Part shown: one piece after another, positions 11,659-23,243 of the stretch | Layout of the letters: each line of letters begins with the position of its first letter | How positions within the stretch are numbered: the first letter of the stretch is position 1 | Assembly: GCA_951804985.1 (NCBI GenBank) | Contig: OX638133.1 | Coordinates: 52,190,791 to 52,254,790, forward strand | Origin: Dryomyza anilis | Taxonomy: Eukaryota; Arthropoda; Insecta; Diptera; Dryomyzidae | Direction of reading: 5' to 3' | DNA length: 64,000 nucleotides | Made by a program: the position numbers and the translations under genes | Notes under the pieces: generated by a model | Databases searched by the model: none | Told to the model about the DNA's origin: nothing | Seen by the model: the letters and a program-made list of their open reading frames with translations, nothing else

Positions 11659-11664
11659 AATAAA
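11659..11664 (+). terminator. Polyadenylation signal AATAAA of the OS-D gene
   Basis: A canonical AATAAA lies 19 bases after the stop codon. A further AATAAA-like word lies at about 11730. Confidence 0.6.
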
Positions 11665-11669
11665 TAATA

Positions 11670-12795
11670 CTCAAATATTGCACAATTATTAAATAGTTCT
11701 AAAGGCTTTAAATGTTATGTCATTTAATTAAATAAAATTATTATTAAAGATTTAATTTAATTGTTTGTTTTAAATAAAGAACTTAGAGAATGACACATTT
11801 GAGATTGGGATAGGGACATATTACTCGACAGTTACTAAGAAAGTGGCGGCGCATAGTCAGGAATTTCCCCCTTTAGCTCTTCAAAACCTAAACATATTTA
11901 CTTCTTTTTTAAACTAATATGATATTTGAATTTTCCTACGGGAAAATGAGTCGGTACGTGCCTGTGCACATGACGAAATAGTGACAGTAACTGGTTCTAG
12001 ATCTAACCCAATCATATGAAACGTACCGGTGCCTTTAAATGGCTTTGTCATAGGATGGTAGAATTGACACATTATAGATACCAATCACTCAAAATAAATA
12101 GTTTGTTATTACTGGAAAACCCCAGACAAAAAGTATGCCATTAAACTGGTATTATAGAGGCAGTTTTGAGGAAAACTCACGGGATTATGGTAGTTATACA
12201 CATTGCATAGCAGGCATTTTGAATTTATGAAAACAGGCAGGCTTTCTATATCAGCTTTTACGCAGGAAACTGGTATGTTCAAGCCTGCCCTTAGCATATA
12301 AAAGCATTTTTGTGTTAGTTTTGATTTTGAAGTTTCGAAAAGTATCTTTATATTTAGAATACGGAACGGAAAGATAGCCTGCTTGCAGCAGACAAACACA
12401 TATAGGAATTTTAGTTTTAAATTTTTCAAACCATTTTAGTAGCAGGGAACTGAAAGTGAAAGGTAGCCTGTCTGTATTTCTGTTTTTAAATTTTAAAAGT
12501 TTGATCAACAAGTTTTCTTTTCTTTATGGTTCTTCACTACTCATTCAGTTTTGGATGTTGCTGTACACATGTTGAGCGCATCATGTTTTTCATATCACGT
12601 TGAACTCATGTTGTACAGCAACATGTTCATAGCATTGTCCCAACGCTTCACGTTTGCAACAATGATAATAATTTGGCAAAGCGCTACAGTTTTGTTTAGA
12701 CCACACCTCTTTCAAGTTAGCTTGCACAGTTAACAGAGGCTTGCAATTTAATTTATCATTGCATGATTGGGGGGCTATATTAAAATAAGCAGATC
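11670..12795. other. Intergenic AT-rich DNA with one long hairpin
   Basis: No gene recognised. Arms at 12557-12571 and 12607-12622 (GTTGCTGTACACATG and its near-perfect complement CATGTTGTACAGCAAC) could fold into a stem with a ~35-base loop. Two overlapping minus-strand frames at 12109-12511 have no protein-like features. Confidence 0.4.
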
Positions 12796-13146
12796 AGCGT
12801 TTGCCAACAATTTTGATATTTCGCAATTGGTGTCAGCCAAAATCTGCAAATTGGACTTTCTTCAAAAGTCACGTACACCAAAATTGAGTGAAAGTGAAAA
12901 TTCACTAGAACATTATGAAAATAGAATTTAAGAAAAGATTGCAACGAAGGTATTGTTAAAACCTTTCGTTGCAATTTAAAAGATTGTAGTTTAACCAACC
13001 TCAAGTGGAGGTAATACAATAATAAAAATGTTCTTATAATAAAAAGTGATTTTATTCAAAATCAAAAAGTATTCTTAATTCAAGTAACAAGTTTAAAGTA
13101 GAAGCAGTGACAAAGGAAAAGCATAAATAACTCTAATTATACAACA
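12796..13146 (+). repeat. 5' LTR-like sequence of element B
   Basis: Immediately downstream, at 13148-13160, lies a degenerate primer binding site, which makes this the 5' LTR. Its first ~215 bp match 32056-32262 at roughly 94% by eye; the following U5-like part matches more weakly. The left boundary is not certain. Confidence 0.5.
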
Positions 13147-13147
13147 T

Positions 13148-13160
13148 TTGCCGCAGCCGG
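13148..13160 (+). promoter_or_regulatory. Degenerate primer binding site of element B
   Basis: TTGCCGCAGCCGG differs by one base from the TTGGCGCAGCCGG of element A. TGGCGCAG is the tRNA-Ser type site of the 297/17.6/ZAM group. Confidence 0.5.
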
Positions 13161-14084
13161 TACGTCGGTACCTATCTCTCAAGGACCGAGAGTGGAAAGA
13201 AGGACGAAGGAAGGAGAACGAGAACGAAAAGTAACCAAAATGGTAAGTGGTTAAAATTTTAATTTTTTGTTTTTTAATTTAAAAAAAGGGAACATTGAAA
13301 ACTAGATTTAATTATATTTCGGTTTTTTTTCGTTATAGATATAGGGAGAGTTTTTTATAAATTTAAAAATATAAAAATTAAATATATAAAAGAAAATACA
13401 CACTGTGAATCCGAACTCCGGACCCTCTAGTGTATAATAAAATAATTCATACTATTAGTATGCAAATTATAATTTTCATTAAATATGAAACGATAACACA
13501 ATAAAGTCAAACAAATATTTATTTTCAAAACGTATCAGTTTTTCGCAGCACTGATGGCTGTTGATAAAGAGAATCAGTTTTTATATCAAATTAAATGAAA
13601 AATAAAATGCTATAAAACAAAAATCAATATATTTTCTGAATGTGTTGTCAGAAGTAACATTTAGAAATATTCAAGAAATGTTAATATTTTATAACATTCT
13701 AAATAATAAATATACACTTGACATTTCTATTTTAATTTAAAAATATTTTTATTAAAAATCAAATTTTTACAAATTGTCTGAAAAGAAAAAGGACAATATA
13801 ATAATTGAAATAACACTTAGATTTCAAACTACGGACCCTCCAGTGTGTAACAAATAAAAACTAAATTAATTGATTAAATTTTAAAGCGTCAAAACACAGC
13901 ACTGATTGCTGTTATGATTTTGAAAATAACAAAAAATTTATATTAAAAAATCATTTTATGTCAACATTTTTTTTACAATCTTGAGTAACCCAATATAAAC
14001 ATAATTTTTTTTTCTCGATAATTCAGGGAATATTATTTGGAAAAATTAAATTATTTTATTTTACCAATGTAATAGAAAACCGAT
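13161..14084 (+). other. Leader region of element B
   Basis: It has no long open frame. At 13238-13248 an ATG is fused to a good 5' splice site (ATGGTAAGTGG), as expected for spliced errantiviral leaders. Two weakly related blocks around 13410 and 13827 (GGACCCTCTAGTGT / GGACCCTCCAGTGT) form an imperfect direct repeat. Confidence 0.35.
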
Positions 14085-14790
14085 TTGAAAAAAAAGAATA
14101 TAATTAAGACAGCGCACGAAACATCCTTATACCACAAGGATACCATAGAGAGTGACAATATCACAACACAGGGCAACATGGGATTAGGCGAAGTCGCGAA
14201 ATTCGTTAAAAATACGGTGCCAGATTTTGCAGGTGCAGACTCATCATCGCTGAGAACGGATCTTCACCGTTTTATTGAAGGATGTGAAGTGGTGAGGGCA
14301 GAACTGAAGCCTGCACAAATGACGGAGTTTATTAGGGCGTTAGGGTTCGTTTACAGGGAGATGCTTTTAACTTAGTAAGTTCAAAGGAGTTTAACACAAT
14401 AGATGATTTATACAGCCTGTTAAGAAATACGTACTTGGAATGTAGGTCAGTTGATGCCATTCAATGTGACATTAGAAAGGCATCTCAGTATCCGGGGGAA
14501 AATATTAGATCATTTTCGAGGCGTTTGGTTAACTTGCAGTGGGCAGCATTAAGCACGATTAAATGTAAATATAATGATACGAAAGACGACGTGTTCGTTA
14601 ATGAATTGAATAATTTAATTAAAAGCTCACTTAAGTTAGGACTTCGGGATTACACTTTGCGGATGCTCATGTTGAGCAGTAGGCAAACAACACTGGAGGA
14701 ATTGGTGGTAGAGGCATTGGACCATGCGACGATACAAATGGAGTTAGCAGAGTTAACGGGCATAGACAGGTTTGGAGTCCATTTCAATGA
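14085..14790 (+). pseudogene. Gag of element B, part 1, frameshifted and cut by element A
   Basis: A capsid-like protein of the same family as 21217-21795 and 61215-61559: shared features are a start like VxKFVKNTVPDFxG, then FIEGCE, GDAFxLVxxxEF and LLRNTYLE. One frameshift lies between 14341 and 14400, so the frame changes from 14085-14375 to about 14360-14790. The frame is then interrupted exactly at 14794/14795 by the LTR of element A. The rest of gag follows at 23244. Confidence 0.75.
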
Positions 14791-14794
14791 GCCC

Positions 14795-15393
14795 TGTTGT
14801 ATGTTAAACGTCCTTTTACTAGGACTTTAACTTGATCCTATTTATACTTACTGAGTCCTTTTTATTTTCTTTATATTATTTAAAACAACCGGGTCTTTTT
14901 TACTTTAAGACACTTTATTTCGCTTTAAAAGTTGGTTACACTTATACTTAACACTTATTTGTAGACAGTTCAGCTTATCAAAAACAATTGATTTTTAGTC
15001 TATACTTAACTTCTACTTAACACCTCGTATTCTTATAATTTCACAATAAATTGAGTAATGCTAAAATAACTTAGTCAGCGTATTTATAATTTCACAATAA
15101 ATTGAGTACTTTCATCATTCTAAAATAACTAAGTCAGCATTTATTTGTGTGATCTGAGTGACCTATTTAACGTGGGCGTGTATACCTGTGTTATGTTAAG
15201 CGGTGTGCGCCAAGACAATTAAATGCTGTTTGTGTTTAACATGCATAATGCTTAACCCTAAAAGTATGCCATAAAGAAAAATATACTGGTTATGTTATAT
15301 TGTGGATCATAAGCACGCTGTAATTTCCACGATTATGATACACAACAGTGGATCATATGTAAGCTATGACCTCTACGATTATGATACACAACA
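14795..15393 (-). repeat. 3' LTR of element A
   Basis: 599 bp with inverted TGTTGT...ACAACA ends. It matches 22646-23243 throughout, with scattered substitutions and small indels. Confidence 0.93.
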
Positions 15394-15405
15394 TACCTCC
15401 CATAT
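15394..15405 (-). promoter_or_regulatory. Probable polypurine tract of element A
   Basis: Directly inside the 3' LTR, the minus strand reads ATATGGGAGGTA, a purine-rich tract where plus-strand priming is expected. The LTR-edge words GATACACAACATACC recur a second time at 15411-15425. Confidence 0.45.
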
Positions 15406-15636
15406 GATATGATACACAACATACCTATTATTAAGAAGAATAATAGTTTTTTTTTTCTTTTGTATTATTTTAATTATTTCTGAAGAGAAAATTATTATTA
15501 AAAAGAATAATAGTTTTTTCTTTTTACATTGTTTTATGTGGTATAAATTACGTTAAGTTCTATTTGTTATGAAGTTATGATCTTTACTTATATAATATTT
15601 AATGGATATTAGTAAATTAAGGATTGTAATTTCCAG

Positions 15637-16038
15637 TTATATATAATAAAAACCTGGTCCCGATGTTTTCGTTGCTGACTGCTGCTGTTCTGCGGTAGTT
15701 CGATGCGTTGTTGTTGTTTCTGACGTATTGGCTTCTATTTCATGTGACTTCGTTCGTTGACTTGCTATGGGTGTTGTGGTGTTTGGTTTCTGCGTTGTTG
15801 ATTTCCGCAATGAACCGATTTTTTCGAGTGGGGATTTCTTGCTGGGAAATGTATTTGACACCATTTCAAGGTTTTCCTTAGCCGCTTCTACATCTATTGT
15901 TGCTATTGGTGATTTATTTGTATTAAATTCATCTGCTTTTATTGTTGCTTTATTTTTAATTGTCAAGTAGTAATGTATGTATAATACATATGCTGCTATT
16001 ATTATTTTTAATATCAGCATTAATATGCCGTAAGACAT
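15637..16038 (-). pseudogene. Env C-terminal part of element A: membrane anchor and tail
   Basis: A 133-codon frame in a different phase from the env frame upstream (16124-17227), so env is frameshifted between 16040 and 16130. Near its start is a strongly hydrophobic segment (residues 4-26) followed by a basic flank, then a long hydrophilic Thr/Ser/Lys-rich stretch. This fits the transmembrane anchor and C-terminal tail of an insect-retrovirus Env. Confidence 0.6.
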
Positions 16039-16123
16039 ACCGGTTTTCGTTATTTCATTTTGACAATTAAGTAATTATTTGCGTTCCTGGTTATCAGTTA
16101 ATTGTAGTAATATTTCGTCGAAA

Positions 16124-17227
16124 TCACGATGCCCATCTCTTAATGCTGCTCCAATGCGACACCAAGATCGGTAACGATGTTTGTGATATATTTGAAAATG
16201 ATAATGATGACCAATTGCCTTGTAAATTTTCTATCATAACCGTATGTTCTTCCTTCTTGTATGTTATATTCCTAATGCTTTGATGTGTAAACTCATATGG
16301 CAGTATCATTTCTTTGTTGTGTATGTTGCAAGCATCATTTATGGACATCCAACCCAGGCCGGATAGTGTCAATGTGGCTATATTTGACCCACAAACTGCT
16401 TCGAAAAAGGCTGGTGTATTGAATTTATACAACCATGTGTTTGGTGTCCATAGTTTAACTACTAGGCCAGAACTCCTTTTTATTGCAACATGTTCACAGG
16501 TATCTTTAATATCTGTTCTGTGTTGAATCAGCGCGACTTCACATAGTGTGTTGCTAGTTGTTAGCATGGTTCCTGGACGTTTTAGTGTAATTTCTTTGTC
16601 CGTATGTTGGCTAACCAAAATGCATTTGCTGTGATCTTCATTCGATAGACCTATGTATTTGCTCCGGTCTTCTGCTTCTGATATGTAGTCATATGTTGTT
16701 TTAACCAATGCATCCCATTCTTCATTAATATTTGTGGGTATTGGGTAAATTCTATATAATGTGAACAACAAATCATCAGGTAGTGGTGTCTTGATGACTA
16801 TTATTAGGCCGTCTGTGTCTGGAAAAACTCGTACTGTTGATGCACGGTGCATTTCGAATGATTTTTGTATGAACCACTTCTCCTTTCCTCTTAACGTGAG
16901 ACTGGTCAGCATTTCATCTAACTCGCTCTGGTCTATAATTGTCGGGTGTAATCGTCCCTTGTATAGATCATCTATGATTGCCATTTCCATCTGCTGTTGT
17001 CCTTGAACTTCGATTAGGTTTGCATTAATTGTAGATTGAATTTCCAAGGTATCCATCATGAATAGTAAATGACTAACTTGTTGGTTTATTTTTTCATTTA
17101 TGTATTTTTGTGTTCTTATTGTTATGTTTAACACATTTTGCAGATTTTCGACTTCCTTCAAGGAATTCAGTAAGGGTTCTGCTATCTTGTTATAATTTGA
17201 TGAAATCACCGTAATTTGTCTTTTCAT
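16124..17227 (-). pseudogene. Env main part of element A (errantiviral envelope)
   Basis: A 367-codon open frame between pol and the 3' LTR, where env lies in errantiviruses. Upstream residues are helical and Asn/Gln/Leu-rich with a long heptad-like run (about residues 20-90). The second half contains several cysteines (C202, C227, C242, C279 and C301 by my count) and N-linked glycosylation motifs (NIT, NWSS, NIS) near the end, as for a secreted glycoprotein. It is in the same frame as 17234-17557, separated by one TAA. Assignment rests on position and architecture, and on the furin-type site in the preceding frame. Family F-type fusion glycoproteins are shared by errantiviruses and baculoviruses; that is general knowledge, not shown here. 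Confidence 0.7.
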
Positions 17228-17233
17228 AATTTC

Positions 17234-17557
17234 TTATGTTTTATGTTCATTTTCATCAATATTATTCTGGTGTTTATAGATAGTCTCTCTTTCTTTATTG
17301 TCCATCAGTCCAAAAGCCCAGTTGAGTCCTTCGCCAATGAAATTGAGTGATCTCTTTTGTCGGTTACTTTTTATTGTGCGCTTAATTATTTCTTCATTTT
17401 TCTGTAGTGTGGCTATTATTGCCGTGGTCTCACGTGTTGCTGCTATACATGATCTTTTTATGCTGGGTCCGTTTACAATGGTGCTCATTTGTTCGCACAT
17501 TTGTTCGCAATAATTTGATTTTGTTATTTGTTTATATTCAATGCTAGTCATCTTCAA
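17234..17557 (-). pseudogene. Env N-terminal part of element A with furin-type cleavage site
   Basis: A 107-codon frame ending at a TAA about eight bases before the ATG at 17227, in the same frame, so a nonsense change separates it from the main env frame. Residues 66-69 are RQKR, a furin-type site, followed immediately by a hydrophobic Gly-rich stretch (SLNFIGEGLNWAFGLMD) resembling an F-type fusion peptide. It has two cysteines (C17, C21) close together and no clear signal peptide at the apparent start; the true N-terminus may come from splicing to the leader. Confidence 0.65.
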
Positions 17558-17823
17558 TTAATACATAGCTATTTTCTCTGCGATTTGTATTTCGACAATA
17601 ATACTTGACATTTTTTGGATTTTATAAATTATTTAAAATTAATTTATTTAATATCTTCATTTAAAAAAAAATTATGGTTTTTCTATATTCTTTATTTATT
17701 TTGTAGTTTCAATTCAATTTCAATATGTAATACTTAGCTATTCTGTCCTGCACTAACTATTTGACTTTATTTCAATGATGTTAAAAATTATTGGTTCTTG
17801 TTGCAGACAGTGTTTATTTAATT
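17558..17823 (-). other. pol-env spacer of element A
   Basis: AT-rich, with no open frame of note. A 3' splice site for the env message would be expected near here, but I cannot single one out. Confidence 0.4.
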
Positions 17824-18948
17824 CTACATAACTATACTGTTGTATGCTTTTAACAAATTATTATGAAATTTTTTCCCTTTACCCTTGATACAAATCTCAG
17901 TTGTTACAGGGCTTATTATTGAAAGTACCTCGTAGGGTACTTTCACCCAGACTGGTGAAAATTTATTTTTCCTATTTTGATTTTTTAGTAAAATTTTATC
18001 GCCTACTTTGAATGTTATTGGGTGTAATGAGCTGTCATAGCTTTGCTTAGATTTTTCTTTGGCTCTGGCTTGATTTTGTCGTACGATTTCGTGTGTGCGT
18101 TGAATTTGGTATTTTAATAGCTTGTTGCTATCATCGGTATTATATACTGGTGAGCATTTGCGTTTTAGATTGGTTGGCATTTCAAAATCGTAACCGTATA
18201 AAGTACGGAAAGGCGTTTGCCCGGTGGACATATGCATTGTATTATTGTGTACATGCATTGCTGTATTTAACCACTGGTCCCAGTTTGATCCATCCTCTTT
18301 CGCAAAACCTCGTAAATACTCTGCTAATGGTCGGTGGCTTCGTTCCAAAGAGCAGTTGGCCTGTTGATGATATGGCGTAATATGTAACTTTTTAATTCCT
18401 AACAATTTATACGTGTCCGAAAATAATTTTGAAACAAAATTCGAACCATTGTCGGTTATCAATACTTTTGGTATGTTATGTCTTGTAATAATTTCGTCGT
18501 AAAATGCTTTTGCTACAGTGCTTGCTTCTGCGTCTGGGATAGCTACGCAGCACATATATTTTGAAAAATCATCTTGAAAAGTTAATATATATTTATTTCC
18601 AGATATAGTTTCCGGTAAAATACCTACAAGATCCATGTATACTTTATCGAATGGTCGTACAGGCGTATCAGTTAAAACCATTGGCATTTTAGTAAGCCTA
18701 GAACTTTTATTTACTTGGCATTTTTGACAATTCTTAACGTAATCTTTTATTTGTTTCTGCATACCTTTCCACTTAAATTGTTTTCTGATTCTAAAATATG
18801 TTTTCACTGCGCCCTGGTGACCCCCTAATGCTGAGTCATTAAAGTCTTTTATAACAATTTTAATTTCCTCTGGGTCAGTTAATAGTAGACTTGAGTTTAA
18901 TTCGTTCTTGGTTTCTGTTGTTATTTCATCCAGTACTGGCGTGCTCAC
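17824..18948 (-). pseudogene. Integrase of element A
   Basis: 374 codons open to TAA; the first codon is only the edge of the frame. Domains in order: the zinc-binding region with H44, C74 and C77 (KNCQKCQ), the DDE core with D106 (VYMDLVG), D166 (ITDNGSNF) and E202 (LERSHR), with a 35-residue D-E gap typical of retroviral integrases, and a C-terminal region with FKVGDKILLK and VWVKVPYEVL, a GPY/F-like domain. In life it would insert the proviral DNA. The catalytic triad is present, but the N-terminus is fused to sequence that follows a deletion of most of RNase H, so it is not part of an intact polyprotein. Confidence 0.9.
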
Positions 18949-19966
18949 TTGTTTTTTGGTTTTTGCCAGACTATAGCTAAAAATTCCTTTTCAATGGTGG
19001 AGTAATTGTTTCTGCTCCATTTAATGTCCTACTAGCAAATGCTATTGGTCGGTCGCTCCCTACTTTGCCTTGTGACAGTACCGCTCCTATTGCTTCGTTA
19101 CTTGCATCTGCTGTAAGTAAAAAAGGGTTTGTAAAATCTGGATATGCGAGAATGGGTGGTGAAATTATTGATTCTTTTAGTTTAATAAATGAATTTTGAC
19201 AATCGTCGGTCCAAGTGAATTTAACATCCTTTCTAAGTAACTTATTAATTGGTAATGATAATTTTGCCATATTGTTTATACATTTTCTGTAATAATTAAT
19301 TAATCCCAAAAACGCTTGTACTTCTTTTTTATTTCTTGGTACCGGAATATTTTTCACGAATTCAACCTTTGAGGGGTCTGGCAGGGCATCTGCTCCGTAC
19401 ATTTATGTCCTAAATAGACAACTTCGCGACGCAAAAACTGACATTTTTCTGTATTTAATCTTAGATTGTGTTCCCTTAATTTCTGCAATACTCTACTCAG
19501 CCTAAGCTCATGTTCAGCTAAATTTTTTCCGTACACCACTATATCATCAAGATAAACAAAGCTATCTATACCCTGTAAACCTGTTAATATGTGGTTCATT
19601 ATTCATTGGAAGGTAGCTGGTGCACCTGTTAAGCCAAATGGCATTCTGTTAAATTCGAAATGACCCAGTCCTGTACTAAAAGCTGTTTTTTCCTTATCCC
19701 CTTCTTCAAGTTGAAAAATAGCGACTGTGACCAAATTGGTCTAATATTTCGTCGATTCGAGGAATCGGAAATACTTGTTTTATTGTCACGTCGTTCAATT
19801 TACGGAAATCTATTACTAGCCTCCACTTTTTGATACCGTCCTTGCCGCTCTTTTTAGGAACCAACAACATCGGTGAATTCCAGGGTGATATGCTTGGCGA
19901 TATAATGCCGGCATGCAACATTTTATTAACCTGTCTGTTGATTTCATCTCTATGAGTGTGTGGCAA
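18949..19966 (-). pseudogene. Reverse transcriptase and RNase H remnants of element A
   Basis: Pieces in three frames. 19706-19966 has the RT fingers (NSPMLLVPKKSGKDG, WRLVIDFRKLN) and ends at RYFST. A small deletion follows that removes the block with the first catalytic aspartate (the LDLASGF region) and shifts the frame. 19354-19599 has the YLDDIVVYG catalytic box and a LGHKC connection. 18977-19402 has the connection (FLGLINYYRKCI) and the start of RNase H (FLLTADASNEAIGAVLSQG). At about 18970 the frame shifts again (NYSTIEKEFLAIVW in another frame), then most of RNase H is missing up to the integrase region. The enzyme is inactive. Confidence 0.85.
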
Positions 19967-20164
19967 TTTGTATTGGCTGGTTCCACTGTGTTGCTATTTC
20001 ATGTTTAAGCGCTGGCGTGTATGTTAATTCATCGCGGTCTAAATGAAAAACATCATCATCATTTTGTAAAGATGTGATTTCGTCTTTATTTAAAGTCTCA
20101 TCAATTTTCATTTCTTCTAATAATTTATTAATTCTGTTTGTAATGTTTACTGAATTTATGCTAT

Positions 20165-20572
20165 TTATTGTAGAATTATTGGTATCCGATTCGAAAATTT
20201 TGGTTTAAAATTACTGTCTATTATAATTTCTGTTTCCGTAGCATTTAAAACTGAAACATTCGATATGCTTTCGCCCAAATATACTCCTGGAAAAATTTCT
20301 TGTTTATGTATTAACACTATTGGCATTTTTGTTTTTAAACGTAATGATACTATCTTTGCGGTTCTCGCTTGAATTTTAATTTGTTGATTGTAAAAAATAT
20401 TTTGAATTTCTGTCTGCGATTTCATTGGTACTTTTATAATATGGTTTTTATGTTTATCAAAGAATGTTATTGTTTTGTCTATCGCATTTATTACAGATCG
20501 ATTCCATAAATTGTCACTTCCGATTATTCCATCAGCTGATACACCTTGTTTAAGTGACACTACATGTAGCAT
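20165..20572 (-). pseudogene. Protease C-terminus and protease-RT linker of element A
   Basis: 136 codons in frame with 20573-21190 but separated by one TAA (20573-20575). It continues the retropepsin with ADGIIGSDNLWNRS, then a Lys-rich region and the linker (LVHKQEIFPGVYLGE-like). B and C have the same block at 25800-26200 and 63100-63450. The region 19967-20164 is the frame-shifted junction to RT. Confidence 0.75.
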
Positions 20573-21190
20573 TTAACTTAAGCGCCCTATGTTCCTATGT
20601 TGGACTTTGGTGGAACCTAATGTTCTAACACACCCACCAAAAGCTCCTTTTAAATCCTTTTGTATATTTTCGTTAAAGTCTGGCAAATTTGTCATTGCAT
20701 TTTCTTTTACTATACTGGCATCAGCTCCTGAGTCTACCAGTAAAATAAGTCTTCCATTTTTAGCTGCCTCGCAAGGTACTTCAATGAAAACGTCAATTAC
20801 ATTAGATAAACCCAAGCTATCTCCATGCCCACTGCATATTATGCGATCACCTTCTTCTTCCTCATATTTTAATTCATTGGTCTCCTCTGTTCTATGGAAA
20901 TGCAATGGAGTAGTAAATTTGATCACAGTCTCCTCCGACGTCTTATCTACAATTCCTAACTCTTTCTGTCTTATATTACTATTATTATTCGCACATCTCC
21001 AATTGGATTCGTGACCATAAGTTCCACATTCGTAGCAGAAAGGCATATTTTTTCTAATAATACAATCATCCCTTGTATGCCCCAATTTACTACAAAATGA
21101 ACATGTTGGAACACTCCTTTTATAGTTGCTTTCATTATTTATTTGTTGCAATTTATTTTCCGATTTTACGCTTGACTGTGTTTTTTCCAT
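20573..21190 (-). pseudogene. Nucleocapsid zinc knuckles and protease of element A
   Basis: 206 codons. Two zinc knuckles occur near residues 30-65: CSFCSKLGHTRDDC (CX2CX4HX4C) and CYECGTYGHESNWRC (CX2CX4HX5C). After a Glu-rich linker comes the retropepsin with the catalytic triad LLVDSGAD. The frame differs by one from gag (21217-21795). Since the change falls right after capsid, it may be decay or a programmed frameshift placed before the knuckles; copy C has its own break here, so decay is favoured. Confidence 0.8.
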
Positions 21191-21216
21191 ATAATTATAT
21201 CCATCCTCTGCCGACC

Positions 21217-21795
21217 TTATACTTCCTGCATAACAGCCTGTATATTTAAAGCTTCTTCCAACAATGCATCTAATGTTTCTGACTTACTACCCAACAATAC
21301 AACATTTATAGTTGGATCCTTCACCCCTACTTTAAAAGAGATCAACACTGAGCTCTGTAATTCTAATCTGAATACTTCATCCTCACTTATCTTTTTACTG
21401 TATTTTTTACTTGCAATTTCCAAAGCCATGGATTGCAACTCATCTAATCGTCTACCAAACATTCTCAAACTCTCGTTACTATTTTGATAAGCCTTTTTAA
21501 TCTCTTCTAGTACTAATTCTAAAGAAATTTCATTTAAGTACGTATTTTTTAACAACTCGTATAATTCTTCTATTTTTTTAAACTGTTTTGACTTTACTAA
21601 TTTATAGGCATCTCCCTCCAAACGTAACCTAACGTATTTAATAAATTCTTCACTATATGATTCCTTAATTTTAAGCTTAGCTGTTTCACAATATTCAATA
21701 AATTTATATAATTCTGTTTCTAATAATGGATATTCCGCCCCAGAAAAGTAAGGAACAACGTAATGAACGTGTTTCAATACATTTTCAGTACCCAT
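21217..21795 (-). pseudogene. Gag capsid-like protein of element A
   Basis: 192 codons, Lys/Glu-rich and mostly helical, starting with ATG. Shared family features with B and C: YVVPYFSGAEYPLLETELYK near the start, FIEYCE, then YKLVKSKQFKKIEELY and LKNTYL. It would form the virus-like particle shell. The zinc knuckles lie downstream in another frame. Confidence 0.85.
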
Positions 21796-22630
21796 TATTA
21801 GTGTTTCTTATTTTTCCATTTACTTAATCATATAATTAACTACACCTTTCTTAAATAAATTATTTATTTTGTTTTTACTAGTTTCATATTAAATCAACTT
21901 TTAACCATTATTTAATTTATCTATTAAATTTTTTACTACCTTATTTATCACATTTTTATGTTTCATTATTTAAACTTTTTAATCTATATTTCAAAATCAT
22001 ATCAACATATTATTTATGAATCCTAAATTAACTTATTTGTTCAATTTTTTTTTTAATTTTCCAGTTTTGTTCTTTAATTAATTTCGCGACATTATAAAAA
22101 CATTGCTGTATCAAAATTCTTATTTTATTCAATTTATTTAAATTTACAATTTTATTAATCATTATCATTAAATGTCTTAAATTATTTTATAATGTTTCAC
22201 AATTACTTTAAAAATGTTCTTCAATATATCAATTAATCAATTTTATAAAACATTAAGTTTACTTATTTAATTTCCTGATTTATAAAATTTTATCATTTAT
22301 ATAATTCATTTCACAATTTTATTTCACAGTTTTATTAAAAGTTTATTTTATTCCACAATTTATTTCAAAATTTTCAATTGTTCTTTATTTTATTTTTACA
22401 AATGTCAATTTTCATAATTCCATTATTTTTTGCTTATTAAAATTCTCAAATATTTCTTATGTTTTATATCACAAATTCACATTTTTTTTTTTTACCGCAT
22501 GTATCCACTATTTTTCACAATACTTACAAATACAAAAAATATTTTCCCTGATCCAAAATAGTTATTTCTTCCAATATTAATCTCCATCCAGTCCTTCTCG
22601 TCCCTTGGGAGTTGATGTATGGTCCGAAAA
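21796..22630 (-). other. 5' untranslated leader of element A
   Basis: About 835 bp of very AT-rich DNA between the primer binding site and gag, without useful open frames. Packaging signals and the env splice donor would be expected here. Confidence 0.6.
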
Positions 22631-22642
22631 CCGGCTGCGCCA
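22631..22642 (-). promoter_or_regulatory. Primer binding site of element A
   Basis: On the minus strand, TGGCGCAGCCGG starts three bases after the 5' LTR. It resembles the tRNA-Ser type PBS (TGGCGCAG...) used by 297/17.6/ZAM-group elements. Confidence 0.75.
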
Positions 22643-22645
22643 AAA

Positions 22646-23243
22646 TGTTGTATGTTAAACGTTCTTCTACTAGGACTTTAACTTGATCCTATTTATACTT
22701 ACTGAGTCCTTTTTACTTTCTTTATATTATATAAAACAATCGGGTCTTTTTTACTTTAAGACACTTCATTTCTCTTTAAAAGTTGGATACACTTATACTT
22801 AACACTTATTTGTAGACAGTTCAGCTTATCGAAAACAATTGATTCTTAGTCTTCTTCTACTTAACACCTCGTATTCTCATAATTTCACAATAAATTGAGT
22901 AATTTCATCATGCTAAAATAACTTAGTCAGCGTATTTATAATTTCACAATAAATTGAGTACTTTCATCATTCTAAAATAACTAAGACAGCATTTATGTGT
23001 GATCTGAGTGACCTATTTAACGTGGGCGTGTATACCTGTGCTATGTTAAGCGGTGTGCGCCAAGACAATTAAAAGCTGTTTGTGTTTAACATGCATAATG
23101 CTTAACCCTAAAAGTATGCCATAAAGAAAAATATACTGGTTATGTTATATTGTGGATCATAAGCACGCTGTAAGTTCCACGATTATGATACACAACAGTG
23201 GATCATATGTAAGCTGTGAACTCTACGATTATGATACACAACA
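22646..23243 (-). repeat. 5' LTR of element A
   Basis: 598 bp, the counterpart of 14795-15393. It has TGTTGT...ACAACA ends and is followed by the GCCC target duplication at 23244-23247. Confidence 0.93.

Larger units (their letters stand above)
14795..23243 (-). mobile_element. Element A: endogenous errantivirus (Ty3/gypsy, 297/17.6/ZAM-type), almost full length
   Basis: An ~8.45-kb minus-strand provirus with LTRs at 22646-23243 (5') and 14795-15393 (3'), a PBS, gag, zinc knuckles, protease, reverse transcriptase, integrase and env in the canonical order. The 4-bp target duplication GCCC lies at 14791-14794 and 23244-23247, and the gag of element B continues on both sides, so A inserted into B. 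The LTRs differ by a few percent by eye, so this is not a very recent insertion. pol and env carry stops, frameshifts and deletions (a lost RT block, most of RNase H), so this copy cannot be active by itself. Confidence 0.92.

Noticed and set aside
21190..21217. Programmed frameshift between gag and the zinc-knuckle frame of element A
   Set aside because: Possible in principle, but no slippery site with structure is evident, and B and C carry their own different breaks, so decay is the simpler reading.
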